Shown: in pieces, positions 1 through 11,159 of the stretch
Layout: each line of letters begins with the position of its first letter
How positions within the stretch are numbered: position 1 is the first letter of the stretch
Position numbers and translations under genes: made by a program
Source of the DNA: Chinchilla lanigera
Lineage: Eukaryota; Chordata; Mammalia; Rodentia; Chinchillidae
Assembly: GCF_000276665.1 (NCBI RefSeq)
Contig: NW_004955438.1
Span: 7,900,594-7,964,593, forward strand
Direction of reading: 5' to 3'
Length of the DNA: 64,000 nt
The notes under the pieces: generated by a model
The model's input: the letters and a program-made list of their open reading frames with translations, nothing else
Database searches by the model: none
Told to the model about the DNA's origin: nothing

Positions 1-995
1 TGCTAATTAATTTTCCCCTTTGCAACTGTGGAATTTTGTTATATAGCAAATGTCAGTTTGGAGAGTGTTTTCTTAATCTAAATTTACAGGCACCAACCGT
101 GCTCTCAGCTTGCCTGTTGACATACTCCCTTTGCAGGTCTTTTCATTGTCTTACCTTCTAAGAACTCAGAGACCACAATCACATTCTTCCAGTTGTATGT
201 GCTTAACTTAACCCTTACCAACGGAATAGTGCTTGATTTGCTTTCGGTGTCTTTCTTGGTAAGACCTCATATTCTGTGGTCATACTGATATAATCATAGA
301 TAGATAGAATTGCAGTGAATTGAGAACCATATTGCATCATGTAAAACACATTTCTCTTCTCTTCAAACCATTCCACTGGGACAAGTTATACAGCAATAGA
401 TAAGAACATATATGGGAAATGAAAGACAATTGACTGCCATGGCTTATAGCCTGTCCTTCTAAGCACCTTGCGAAGCAAATACGACAGGGAAGAACAATCT
501 TCCTGGTAAATTATTTTTCACAGATTATTTTATTTTATTTTATTTTCATTACTTTGCATTGCACCAGCTAACCCTTAAACTTTTAGAGGACTTTGCTATT
601 TCCACCTCAGACACTTAGTATGTTCCTACCTATTCTTTTTATTGTACAATTTAACTTATTTTTTCCTTCCCCCAATCCCAAAACTTCTTAGAAAAGGTAG
701 CTCTTCTGTGGTCTACACATGAGAAAATGTCATATGAAGGACACATGAGGGTCCTCTCACCCAGTGATATAGACAAAAAAATTCTGACAGTGACATGAAC
801 ATTGTAGGTTTAGACAAATATAAGGTATTAAGATGTACCTGGCAGTATGCTGGGATTCAAGTGGATACCATCAGAAAAGGCTAAAAGATTTTGCCCTTGC
901 TGTGTTCTTTGGCCACCTCACAGAATCATTTTGGCAGGGAATACTATATCATCTGCTGCAGTGCTCTTTCAGGTCCAACTGCTACCACCTGTCAA
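1..995. other. no recognised gene; unique AT-rich sequence
   Basis: I see no gene or clear repeat here apart from a short TTTTA-rich stretch near 525-545. The right end may include 3' UTR of the adjacent RDH11-like retrocopy. An 80-codon ORF at 833-1075 on the plus strand is antisense to that retrocopy and is not a gene. Confidence 0.5.
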
Positions 996-999
996 CCCA

Positions 1000-1870
1000 T
1001 CCAACTGACATCCCATACCCACCTTACTGTTGTTTCATTACAAGCATAGGCAGAGACCCATGCCACAGTCATTAAAATGATTCCCACTTAGGATCTCATG
1101 ACCTTCTGTTACAGCACAGAGCAGGCTGGTCTAGGCTGCCTGCTGAGGAGTCAATAAAGTAGGAGAAAACCCACACCATGCAAAGTGCCAAAGCAATTCA
1201 GAGTTGACTTTGCCAGGGTTTATAGAATATGTCATTATGCTAGAGGCTCACAAACTCCCAGTCAGTTCCTCTGTGAAGAGAATGTTGGTTGGCTTGCTGT
1301 GACAGTAAGCTAGTCCTGCACTGTACACACAATCTATTGCCCTGCAGGTTATGGAAGTGAATCTTTCTCAGGTGATATCCCAAAGAAGACTCGCTTATTA
1401 CCCTTTACAGGGCTATTTGCTTCAGTTTCTCTAGCATTAGGTTAGGGAAGTGTCCCATGTGGCTCACTTCCATCCCAAAGCCATCTGGTTCCTTACAGTA
1501 GGGACTCATCACCACACCTGCATTGTTTATCAAAATGTGAAGGTGCTTTTCCTCTGCTAAGAAGTACTTGGTATCTGGCAGGTCCAGTTTTCCCCAACAC
1601 TTCCTGGTTCCCAATCATGGCTGAGATCTCTCTGGGTGCCAATTCCTGTTTTTGCATATCCTGGCAAGGTAAATATATATGAGCTCCTCTTTGAAAGAGC
1701 TTTCATTGTCTCCTTTCTGATGCCTGTGTTAGCCCCAGTGACTGTAGTGACCTTCTCAGGAAGATGGTAGGTGTACACCAGAATTTCAGCATTTTCCTGA
1801 TTTGAGGAGCAGCCATGCATAGGAAAAAGAGGAAGAAAATGAGGTGGATAGGGAGCCTGACTATTTCTGC
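1000..1870 (-). pseudogene. RDH11: RDH11-like retinol dehydrogenase processed pseudogene
   Basis: On the minus strand this stretch reads, across several frames, as a short-chain dehydrogenase of the retinol dehydrogenase 11 type, whose functional relatives reduce retinal/retinol with NADP at the ER membrane. Visible in order are the segment after the membrane anchor (near 1800-1825), the Rossmann motif TGANTGI followed by R where the family has G (near 1725-1745), [11 protein letters not shown] with the NNAG motif (near 1500-1540), AGLAYCHSK with the catalytic YxxxK (near 1280-1325), TPQQAA...TSLLCAVTEGHEILSGNHF (near 1080-1150) and a C-terminal remnant VSAYACNETT (near 1020-1050). All these blocks follow one another without introns, in shifting frames and with stops, so it is a dead retrocopy. 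No poly(A) tract was identified at its 3' end. RDH12 is the next-best relative, but the C-terminal block fits RDH11 better. The parent assignment is from memory. Confidence 0.85.
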
Positions 1871-2084
1871 AGGTCAACATCACAGCAGATATAGAGGACT
1901 CTACAACCATGGATGGACAAGGGCTTCCCTTGCTAGACACTTTTTCTACCCTTACAAGATCAATTCTGCACTTCTAAACACTGCTGCAGGGCAGTCAAAC
2001 GCAAGGATTTCTTTGGGGTTTTGATAGCCAAACATACAAGGTTTTAAAATATCTTAACATTTATCCCAGTGTTTAAAGTCCTCT

Positions 2085-2455
2085 ATTGTGTTAGCATACT
2101 TTGTAGCTCTTACACAGAATACCCAAGGACAAAACAGTAAACCCTAAATTGGCTTATGATTTCAGAGGTTCAGTCCATGGTGTTTACTCCAGTGTTTCTA
2201 GACCAGAGGTGAGCTGAATCTCATGGCAGGTAGAATTTGGTAGAGTACAGCTGCTTACCTCACTGGTAGGTAGAAAGCAGAGAGAACATGCTAGGGTTCT
2301 GGTGACAAAAGAAACCCTTCAAAGGTATGCTCCCAGTGTTATCCTCACTCCAACTAGGTCTCCAGCCAGAATTTCCACAGCTTCCCAGTAGTGTAACTTG
2401 CTGAAGACCAACACAGGAAGTTTTTGGGAACACTTACATCCAAATTACACACTTA
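2085..2455 (-). mobile_element. ERVL-MaLR solo LTR
   Basis: The antisense sequence carries the typical MaLR LTR order: TTAGCATACTTTGTAG at the 3' end, TTTCAGAGGTTCAGTCCATGG, CTCATGGCAGG, CTGCTTACCTCACTGG, AGAAAGCAGAGAGA, AAACCCTTCAAAGGTATGC and CCAACTAGGTCTCCA. It is diverged and has no internal coding part. Exact subfamily (MT, ORR1 or MLT1-like) is undetermined. Confidence 0.7.
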
Positions 2456-2604
2456 TACAAACACAGTGTTACTGGTTTTACTTATGAAAATAGTCTCCAT
2501 AAAAATGAAATGAAGCAAAGAAAAGATATTAACAAAACCTGTTCTCCGTTCAAGCATATGAAAATTTAAAAATCTACTCCCAAAAAACAACAGTATAGCC
2601 TATT

Positions 2605-2709
2605 CTACTCTATTTTGGGGTGTTTTGGGGGGGAGTACAGGGAATCAAGCTCAAGACCTGCTTGTCAGGCAGGCGGCCGTGCCACTGAGCTATAATCCCT
2701 GGTCTTTTC
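2605..2709 (-). mobile_element. ID-type tRNA-derived SINE
   Basis: Reverse-oriented ID SINE with a T/G-rich tail complement at left, the B-box complement (GGAATCAAGCTC), CTTGTCAGGCAGG and the A-box complement CACTGAGCTATAATCCCTGG. TAGCCTATT occurs at 2596-2604 and 2710-2718 and is the likely target-site duplication. Confidence 0.9.
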
Positions 2710-2719
2710 TAGCCTATTT

Positions 2720-3640
2720 TTGCAAATATTAACAGATTATGTATCTCATTTTACTTTCTCCTATATGCAAATAATGAAACCCTCAACCTTGCAAAATGTA
2801 AATATATTAGATGGAGCTTTTTCTTGAGGAAACAATGCAGCCTTTTATGGAACAGATTAATATATCATAATTATAAGGGAGTTCATGACATTGGCTACTT
2901 TGTTATAATTGAAAGAAAATAGACTTTGGCCCCAAATCAACATGACACTGCACCTTGGCTAACAATTTATGATGTGACTTTTTGGAAAGTCAAGAATATC
3001 CCTGCCAATTTGCATTTGTGCTTTAACGTTATCAGCCATACATCAGTTAGAATTTTTTGTTTCTTTTTTCCGTTAACTTGCCTTGCTTTTTCTTCTGTTC
3101 ATTTAAATGTAGCTTACTTACTTTTTTACTACTTTCATTCTCTACCAATTTATCTATAATCAGACACTCAGTAGCTTCTTAAATTTGCTTCTGGGGCAGG
3201 CCTATATAGATATTTCTTCATTCCTCAGTATGTTTGATGTACTCAGTGTATTCTCTCTTTTCTGAACCCTTTCCAGTTTCCTAAGAAGTTTGCCTTCTGG
3301 CCCTGTGTGTTTTTTTGTATCATTTGAAATAAAAGCTGCTTTAGTGATTGCTCCTAAATATCTGTGCAGCAAGCCGTCAACATAGCAGTCCTTCTACTAA
3401 CAGCAGAACCATCTTGTCTACCAAGATGTGCGGTGGGAGCAACCTGACCTGAGCTTTCTAGAGTTCATTTCACTTACTGGGACTTTTCTCAAATCACTTT
3501 CTATAGTAATGGAACAAAATGGTGCAAACTACCTACTGCAAGATCCAAGTGGTGCTCTAAGTGTGTGCTGCCCTATGTCAATTGTAGGGCTAATGCTATT
3601 TTGATGGCTATTTCTCTTGAAATTGTAAGTTATTTCTTAT
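2720..3640. other. no recognised gene or repeat
   Basis: AT-rich unique sequence. A 77-codon ORF at 2926-3159 has no family resemblance, and its hydrophobic look follows from T-rich composition. Confidence 0.5.
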
Positions 3641-3644
3641 TTCT

Positions 3645-3790
3645 TTGACTTTTTGTTTTTGAAACATGTTCATGCTCTTTAGCCCAGACTGGCCCTGAAC
3701 TCTTGTATAGCTCAGGCAAGGCTTGACCTCACTATCCTCTTCCATCCCTCAGTGCTGGGATTATAGGCAGGTGCCACCATTCCCAACTCA
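3645..3790 (-). mobile_element. diverged B1-type SINE
   Basis: Antisense B1/7SL-derived element: TTTTTGTTTTTGAAACATG, CCCAGACTGGCCCTGAACTC, TCCCTCAGTGCTGGGATTATAGGCAGGTGCCACCA. It is more diverged than the B1 copies at 9.7 and 12.1 kb. Confidence 0.8.
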
Positions 3791-3794
3791 AGTA

Positions 3795-4715
3795 TTTATA
3801 TTTTTAGACAAGTTGAGAGAAGAGTCTTGGTGAAACTTGAATTTCATAACAAAGAGCTGTGTTCAGGACCTCTCTATACTCCATTCTTAAACTGGTTCAT
3901 TTTAAGAAATAAAAAACCTTCCACTGTCACAGCAAACCATACTTGACCATATTTCTTCAAGTTCAACTATATTTTAGGTGGTTTATGATTTTCCTGTCTC
4001 TTTTATTTATCATGCAAGCATAAACTTGTAGCAAACCTAATTGCCTTTCATTCTTTAACCTTTTACTATGATCACACCCTTCTGAATTCATTAGTGTGGA
4101 TTTTCCCCAGCACAACTCTACAGGGCACTGTTGCCGTGAATGGGAACCTGTACACCTGTGGCTCGAGGACTAGATATAGCAAGTACAGCCTTTTCACGAA
4201 CAACTTACCTCAGCCTAACTATTTATCTTCATCATCCACTTTGTCCTCTTCTTATATGAATATATGTGCCACAAATATTTTTTCCTAAACTTGCCATGTT
4301 TTCAATTTCTGTGGCTTTGCAGATGTGACTGGTGCTCTGCGGCATTTTACCATCATCTTATCTGCCATTCCTACTGTCTTTGATTTTGAGACACTGCTCT
4401 GGGAAGACTTCCCTATGGAGTGTCTCTGATCATCTCAGACCTAACTCAATTTTGCATTTGTCTTGGTGTCTATCTGGCTGCCTCTGGAGTTTGAGTTATT
4501 TGAGAGGCACGGCATAGATGAGGAACAAAGAAATTCTGAAAGGGCTGGTAGAGTAAGCTCAGAAATCAGACTCTTGTCCAACTGCTCTTTCAGCCTCTGA
4601 AAATTACATGTCATTTTGTCAAAATACTTAACCCTTTCAAACTACACTTACATCAGTAAAACAGAGTTTGGAGTAGTGTCTATCACATAGGGCCAATGCT
4701 ATTCATAAAAGAGTA
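3795..4715. other. no recognised gene or repeat
   Basis: Unique sequence. Two short ORFs (4094-4288 and 4332-4517) have no recognisable domain. Confidence 0.45.
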
Positions 4716-4733
4716 AATATATGCAATGTTGTT

Positions 4734-4832
4734 TGATTTTTGGGGGGGGGGTGGTTTCCAGTACCCGGAATCAAACTCACGACCTCGCACTTGCCAGGCA
4801 GGTGCTATGCCGCTGAACTAAACCCCAGCCCC
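4734..4832 (-). mobile_element. ID-type SINE with 14-bp target-site duplication
   Basis: Reverse ID copy: a T/G tract, then AGTACCCGGAATCAAACTCACGACC, CTTGCCAGGCAGG and GCTGAACTAAACCCCAGCCCC. The direct repeat TATGCAATGTTGTT is identical at 4720-4733 and 4833-4846, so this is a well-preserved L1-type insertion. Confidence 0.95.
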
Positions 4833-4849
4833 TATGCAATGTTGTTAAA

Positions 4850-5995
4850 ATGGGTGTAAATAAGCACTTTTGAAATGAGTGATATTAGTGTTAATATCAT
4901 TATTATTGTATCATTAGCTCATTAACCAATTTCCTAAACTGTAGTTCTCCAAATTTTGAGTATATTATAATTAGTACAGAAATATTTTAGAACCTAAAAT
5001 TGTAAGCCCTGAGGTCCTGGGTTCTGATTAAAAATAGTTTCACATATTTAGACACACTTGCATACTGAAATGACTTAAGCAGAGATGTAAGGTGGTCACA
5101 AAATGTCCTGAGTGATATTAACATTCTAAATCACCGTGTAAAAATTACACTGTATGCCTTATGATGAATTATACTCACATGCACTTATATGCTGCTGAGA
5201 TTAGAGTCACTGATTACTATTTAAATGAAAGCCAAAAAAGTATTTTTAAATAGCCCTCAGCAGGCAGAAATTTATGTTTACTTGATCATTCATTCTTTTT
5301 CTTTAGTATATTTATTTTAAAGTCTATGCTTGGCATCTAGGTTTCATAATAATAATGCTACTGTATCATGTGCTAATTTGAAACATTTTACGAATTATAT
5401 TCAGTTATTTTACTAGCTATTTTTTCAACGATGTTACACAACTTTTATAAGTCATACAGTTAAACAAGAACAACAAAAAAAAGAATTAATTTGGGAATGA
5501 TTGATGATAAAACCAGCAAGGAGAGATGAATAAAACACCAGAATCTTGTGAGTTCCTTTCACTATAGTTAGAACAATAATTTATTCTTCCAATATTAGCA
5601 CGTTAATAGAAGTTCTGGAAAATTCTGTTTTCACTATTCATTGTATTCAAGGAAGCTGTTTTAAAAGCTGGGCCACAGAGTATCATCAAATTACTATAAG
5701 AAGGAGTGAATGTGTGAAGTCTGTAATTTTGAAACATTTTAGATGAGTTATATGTTGATTGTAACTGGGTATGCAAAGGCAAGCGGGGAGCTGAGAATAT
5801 GTACAAAATGAGATACGAACATTGTGAAGATGTTTATACTAAATTCACCACATATTTTGAGTGCACTTGTTCTTGTTGCACGCTCTAAGGGATACCCAGT
5901 GAATAATTAATTAAATGGACATTTCAGCACACAAAACACTGTATGTTCAGCATCATGTTTGAGAAAGATTGCTGACCCGCTGTACCTATCCATTA
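4850..5995. other. no recognised gene or repeat
   Basis: AT-rich unique sequence. I see only short A/T runs (for example near 5470-5485). Confidence 0.45.
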
Positions 5996-5999
5996 GGCT

Positions 6000-6165
6000 G
6001 CTGTTTACCCAGATAACCTCTCAAGGGCAATGTTTATTCCTTCATACCCTCTACGGCAGCCTTACGTAGAAACAGTGAGAAATTGAGGCCCAAATTATAA
6101 CTTGAAGGCACAATTCCCAGGAAAAGAACATTGAGACTAAACTTTAAGCCGTAGTTCTGCCAACA
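6000..6165 (+). repeat. MIR-like SINE remnant
   Basis: The stretch around 6075-6165 resembles the 3' half of MIR (GAGAAATTGAGGCCCAAATTATAACTTGAAGG). It is strongly diverged, and the boundaries are approximate. Confidence 0.4.
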
Positions 6166-6363
6166 CTCATTTTTAATTGAAAACTGTCCATTCAATACCA
6201 AGGGAAATGTACAAATATCTATGAGATGTAGTGTATAGCAATGCAGAAAGTACTAGAAGTGAATATATTTTGTTGAATCATCTACTTTATGTTTTATTTT
6301 TTTCTTAACTGTTTGCACTAACAGCAACTATAAAATTTCTTCTCTTTTTCTATAACTTCTTAT

Positions 6364-6432
6364 GGGCCAAGGATATAGCTCAGTGGTGCAGTGCCTGGCA
6401 AGCCTGAGGTCCTGAGTTCGAATCCCAGTACA
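6364..6432 (+). mobile_element. ID-type SINE running into a CA tract
   Basis: GGGCCAAGGATATAGCTCAGTGG (A box) through GAGTTCGAATCCCAGTAC (B box). Instead of a poly(A) tail, the element runs directly into a CA microsatellite. About 7 bases are missing in the middle (GTGCCTGGCAAGCC). Confidence 0.88.
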
Positions 6433-6435
6433 CAT

Positions 6436-6467
<32 letters not shown>
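6433..6467. repeat. (CA)n microsatellite
   Basis: About 16 CA units follow the SINE 3' end, with one ATG interruption near the start. It probably grew in or next to the SINE tail. Confidence 0.95.
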
Positions 6468-6469
<2 letters not shown>

Positions 6470-6470
<1 letters not shown>

Positions 6471-7190
6471 TGTCCATACACTTCTTTTGTCCAACTACTG
6501 TGTTCAAAAGGACTGTTGTAGAGACTAGAAAAAAAGAAAGGAAACCCACAGCCCCTCTTCTTCTAGAGCCTACATTTCAGGGCTAGGTACACATACTAGG
6601 CTAATAAATAAGATGTCAGATTATGACAAAATCTAAAAGGAAAGCTCATCCAAGGTTACTTACAAAGGAAAATGGAGCAGTCAATGTTTTTGTAAAGGGA
6701 GCTAAGTCCATCCAACAAGGTGCCATTTTATAGGAACAAGATGGACTAAAGAAGTCTGCCTTGTAAATATGGGAGAGAGCCCGAAGGCTTGCGACAACGT
6801 TCATAGCAGCACGACTGCAGTAACTGAGAGTGAGTAAAGTGAAGATTTGTGTCTGTGAGGTTCAGAACTTAAACTTTTCCACTCAGTGCGTCTGGCACAC
6901 CCTGCCTTCTTTAAAGGCTATAAATATTAATATTTTCTAGACTTATTATTTCCATTCCAAAGGCTTACATTTTACTCTGCTGTCTTTTTATAATTTATAC
7001 AATCATTACTCTGCTTTTAAATTTTTTAAAAATTTAAAACTACACAAGGAAATTTCTCCTCTCTCCAAGCCCACCCTACATCCTATAGGATAAGTAATCA
7101 CTTTATTTTCCAGGCTTTGTTATTTTTCATTATTCTTTCTTTTCATTCCTATGCATACCTCCATATGTAACAATATATTTGGGAGCTTTT
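6470..7190. other. no recognised gene; unique sequence
   Basis: Nothing recognisable. The T-rich right third (7000-7190) may belong to the L1 3' UTR that follows, but I could not confirm this. Confidence 0.4.
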
Positions 7191-7194
7191 GTGC

Positions 7195-8445
7195 AATTTT
7201 TTATTATTCTGTCTTGTTTTTATTCACATGTATTAATATTACAAATAGATGGATTTCACTGTGATATTTCCATATATGCATTGGCCACACATAGACCACG
7301 CCAATGCTCCCTTGTACCTGCTCTTTCACCTGTTCTCCCCCACCTCATCTAGCCCTCCTCCCAATCCTTAAAATCTCCTTTTCTACTTTCAGCTCATCTC
7401 CTTTTTCTTTTCATTTTTAATGTTGGCATGTGAGAAATAACCTATGATACCTGTCTTTCTGTGTCTGACTTATTGCAATCAACATCATGTACTTAGGTTC
7501 CGTTCATGTTCCTGAGAAAGCTGGACCTAATTTCTCTCTGTGAATGAACGATACTCAGATATAGATCCCATATATATTTTCTCCGTTCATCTGTTGACAG
7601 AGACCCTGGCTGATTCCATTGACTATTGTAAATAGTGGTGTAATAAACACGTGTATGCAGGTATCTTGGTAGTAAACTGATATAGTTGTCCTCAGGTATT
7701 TACCCAGGAGTAGGATCGCTGGATCATGGAATAGTTCTCTTTTAGTTCTACCAGGGCCTTCTGTACTGCTTTTCACTGGCTGCACTGATTTACATTCCCA
7801 GCAACAGAGAAAAATAGCTCCATGTTCACTGCACACTTGCTAGCATCGTTACTTTTCGGTTTTCGTAACAGTCACTCTCACTGGGTTGAGATGAAATTTC
7901 AATGTAGTTTTAATTTGCATTTTTATGATGGCTGAGGATTACTGGGCATTTTTTCACATATTTATGGTTCTTTTAAGAAATATCATTCAGGTCATTTGTC
8001 CATTTTTTCGGTTGATAATGTGATTTTTGTTAAATTTTTGAGCATATTTTGTATATTAATCATCTATCAGTGGAATTCATGGTAAAGAATTTCTCCCATC
8101 TGTAGTTTATCTCTTTGCTCTATCCATCGTGTTCTTAGCTGTGCAGAAGCTTTTTAATTTGATGTAATCCAATGTTTTAATTCTTGCTTTTATTTTCTGA
8201 GCCATTAGAGCCCTATTCATAAAATCATTGCCTATGCGTTTATCTTAAAATGTTTCCCTTGTAATTTCTTCTGGTAGTTTCCGAGTCTTAGGTCCTCCAT
8301 TAAGATCTTTGATCCATTTTAAATTGATTGTGATATAGATTGAAACACAGTGGTCTAGTTCCAATTTTCCAGATGTGGATATTTAGTTTTCCCAACACCT
8401 TTTGTGGAAGAAGCTGCCCTTTCTACAGCATATGTTTTTCTGACT
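7195..8445 (-). mobile_element. LINE-1 3' fragment (antisense)
   Basis: The minus strand reads as the 3' end of L1: ORF2 C-terminal remnants including FLCCWECKSVQPV, DPAILLLGKYL and QDTCIHVFITPLFTIVNG (7555-7836), with 3' UTR to the left. Plus-strand landmarks such as TAGGATCGCTGGATCATGG, TGAGATGAAATTTCAATG and TTAATTTGCATTTTTATGATGG are classic L1 antisense phrases. It is 5'-truncated in ORF2, with stops and frameshifts, so it is inactive. Confidence 0.9.
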
Positions 8446-8449
8446 TATT

Positions 8450-9440
8450 TTTAAATCTAACACTATGTTCTATCCTTGAAGACTTCTGTGATCCAGAATT
8501 AATAGTTACTTATGTCTGTAATTAAATAGAACTAAATCCCATTCATTAACCCCTGTTGTTTCTATCTTCTTGATTTAAACACTGAAGCCAAATTTAAGTA
8601 GGTCCTAAAACTGAGTATTCTTAATAATAAATTTAAAAAATTATAAATGAAAAAACATTTTAAGTATTTCAACACTTTTATGATGTTTGTGATTTTCCAA
8701 AGAGCATGACCCAAAATTTCCACTTTGCCTCTCTTTTCTAATGACTAGTAAATTCTGCTTTGTATTGGAATCTCCTGCTGCCTTATTTCTACAATCAAGC
8801 CAGGGCAGCTAGTTTTGTTTTATTCTGATGGTTGTAGGCTTGAAAACAACTGAAGTAATTTTACATCATTTATTTGGCTCTTTGAACTGCCTAGGGCTTT
8901 GTCAAACAATTTAAAAATATAGTTATGGGGGTTTGCTCGAAGTACATTTTAAAGTTTCTCATAAATGGCTTTTTAGATTGTTCCTCCTGACTAAGATGGA
9001 GAACCCAAACTAAAGGGATCATTTTTTTTAACTTCCACAGAGTAAAAGTTTGAGGTTTCAGTAGGCCAAAGTGTTCTGAAAAGTTATTCACTGTTCCTTT
9101 TTTCTTTCTGTTTCGTGAGCAACTTACACAGGGCTCCTACAATGATCATAATTATACTTACAATTTTCATTCCACAACTAATTGAAGATACAAAGCTTGC
9201 ACCCACATGCAGCCGCAATGACCACAGAATGAGGATGAAGTGCCCTTTGGTCGCCGTGATTCATTATCTCTGAAATGTTTGCAATTAAGCTTAATGGACG
9301 GGAAATGGGCCTCTCTTTATGAGTGGTTCCCTCTTTTTTTCCTTTAATTCAACCGCAGTGTTAAACACAAATAAGAATAAATTTTCCTTATTATTCCCAA
9401 CTTAATCCAAGGGTCTGTTAACTGAAGTTAATACATGACT
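8450..9440. other. unique sequence; possible conserved non-coding segment at 9230-9320
   Basis: No gene seen. The part near 9230-9320 has higher complexity and homeodomain-like AT-core sites (GCAATTAAGCTTAATGG). This is a compositional impression only. Confidence 0.35.
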
Positions 9441-9445
9441 GTTTT

Positions 9446-9550
9446 GGGGCTGAGGATTTAGCTCAGCGGCATAGTGCCTTCCTGGCAAGTGCGAGGTCAT
9501 GAGTTTGATTCCCGGTGCCAGAAAAAAAAACAACAAAAAACAAAGAAACA
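9446..9550 (+). mobile_element. ID-type SINE with target-site duplication
   Basis: GGGGCTGAGGATTTAGCTCAGCGGC, GAGTTTGATTCCCGGTGCC and an A-rich tail. AATACATGACT is repeated at 9430-9440 and 9551-9561. Confidence 0.95.
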
Positions 9551-9662
9551 AATACATGACTCCTTTCAGCATTATTTCAAGAAACAAAAGATAATTGCTG
9601 TTGTTTTAGATTTCTCAAAAAATTTAGTAGTGTATATTTACACTACATAATAAACACGATTG

Positions 9663-9668
<6 letters not shown>

Positions 9669-9695
<27 letters not shown>

Positions 9696-9838
9696 GTCTT
9701 TATGAGACAAGGTCACGCTGTGCAGTTTAACTGGCCTTGAGCTCACTTTGTAGCCCTCGCTGATCTCGAACTCGCAACGATCCTTCTGCCTGTGTCCCGA
9801 GTGCTGGGATTACAGGCACGCGCCACCACACCCGGCTC
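9669..9838 (-). mobile_element. B1 SINE, near full length
   Basis: A long T tract (9669-9695) is followed by GTCTTTATGAGACAAGGTC and the internal B1 duplication (GGCCTTGAGCTCACTTTGTAG), ending in GTGCTGGGATTACAGGCACG...CACACCCGGCT. TGATTTAC flanks it at 9661-9668 and 9839-9846. A long homopolymer tail and an intact CACACCCGGC 5' end suggest a fairly recent insertion. Confidence 0.95.
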
Positions 9839-9849
9839 TGATTTACATT

Positions 9850-10430
9850 TTTAAAAGCGAAAGGATGTTGCTTTGGGAGGAGTTGACCAGAGAACGAATG
9901 CACAGCACCATAGAATGAAAGCTGTAATTATATAAATACTCTGGCAGATGCAAATTGTAAAAGATCTTTAAACACACCATAAAACATGGTTTTCAGTTTG
10001 TAAATTCAGTTACTGTGGTCGGATATTTTGCCACCCTTGCTATACACCATATATTAAATTCTAGGAAATTTTAAAGAAAACCAATACATTAAAATATCAA
10101 TAAATGACAACAAGAAATTATCAGTTACATGGGTCTTCATGAATTGCTTCAAGAGCAGTTAGGCTCACAAAGATCCCATTAAACTAGAATGTGGGGACGA
10201 TACTCCTCTATTGCCTGCCTTCCCTTTCTTGTTTTGTTTTCAGTCAAACGTGATATTCATTTCCATAGACTGTAGTAGGTCCACTTCTCCAAGCTTGCTT
10301 AGGCTAAGTGAGCAAACGTGTTTTCATTCACACTCAGGTTACTTCACAAATAAAACTTCTCAACACAGGGACTGAAAGAGAATGACATCAGATTTTCAAT
10401 ACTGTCCACCTTCAATTCCTTTAGGATTAT
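9850..10430. other. no recognised gene or repeat
   Basis: AT-rich unique sequence. Confidence 0.45.
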
Positions 10431-10445
10431 TAAAAGAAGTATCTG

Positions 10446-10534
10446 GGGGCTGGGGATTTAGCTCAGTGGCAAAAGCGCCTGGATGGCAAGCGCAACGTCG
10501 TGAGTTCGATTCCCGGTACCGGAGAAAAACCAAA

Positions 10535-10562
<28 letters not shown>
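10446..10562 (+). mobile_element. young ID-type SINE with perfect 15-bp target-site duplication
   Basis: Best-preserved ID copy in the window: GGGGCTGGGGATTTAGCTC, GTGAGTTCGATTCCCGGTACC, then a tail of about 40 bases, nearly all A. TAAAAGAAGTATCTG is identical at 10431-10445 and 10563-10577. Both pol III box regions are intact by eye. A 69-codon ORF at 10382-10591 is a translation of this SINE and not a gene. Confidence 0.97.
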
Positions 10563-10565
<3 letters not shown>

Positions 10566-10579
10566 AAGAAGTATCTGCC

Positions 10580-11050
10580 CTCCCATTATAATAAACGGAA
10601 TTGACTATGTCCCAAAAGGATACAATAATAACTAATTAGAACATTACTCAATTGTCCTAAAAGTCAAACATCACCATTGTACGAAACATTTTCATTTCAT
10701 ATGATGAACAGTTAAAAGTAGTTTGTACATTTGCAATCATTAAAGATTTTAATCTCTTGTTAAGTACCTAATATGATATTTGGAACATTTTTTTTTTTTA
10801 AAAATTAAAGGGGCTTCCTTTCAATTTTAAATTTTCTCTTTTGCTTGGTGATAACATTGTAGTTTAAATACCTTAAGAATATTCAAGACATAGCACAAAA
10901 CCAAGCTTTCATGTGGAACCTGTACAATAATCCTTCCAGCCGGCAGGAGGAGTCTGATCAGACCTTCCAGCGTTCCTAGATTATACTCTATCAGCCTTTC
11001 TGACCTTACTGCACCATGTTTTGTTATTCTACTCTACATTTCTTTATTGC
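10580..11050. other. no recognised gene or repeat
   Basis: AT-rich unique sequence with a short T run near 10790. Confidence 0.4.
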
Positions 11051-11054
11051 AGAA

Positions 11055-11150
11055 GTGTTTACCTAATGCATATATTTTGCTAGACATTTGTCTAAGCACT
11101 TTAGGTACAGTGAGGGATTTAGAAAAAAAGATTGTCATTACATTTTAATA
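11055..11150 (+). repeat. possible MIR/L2-family remnant
   Basis: GCTAGACATTTGTCTAAGCACTTTAGGTACAGTGAGGG resembles the MIR3/L2 motif GCACTGTGCTAGGCGCTGGG...ACAGTGA. Weak. Confidence 0.3.
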
Positions 11151-11159
11151 TAAACAAAG

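Noticed and set aside
9446..9530. tRNA gene-like A and B boxes
   Set aside because: The sequence is an ID SINE (tRNA-derived) with an A-tail and target-site duplication. No proper cloverleaf acceptor/anticodon arrangement is evident. The same holds for the other ID copies.
10382..10591. 69-codon ORF with Lys-rich end
   Set aside because: It is read through an ID SINE and its A-tail.
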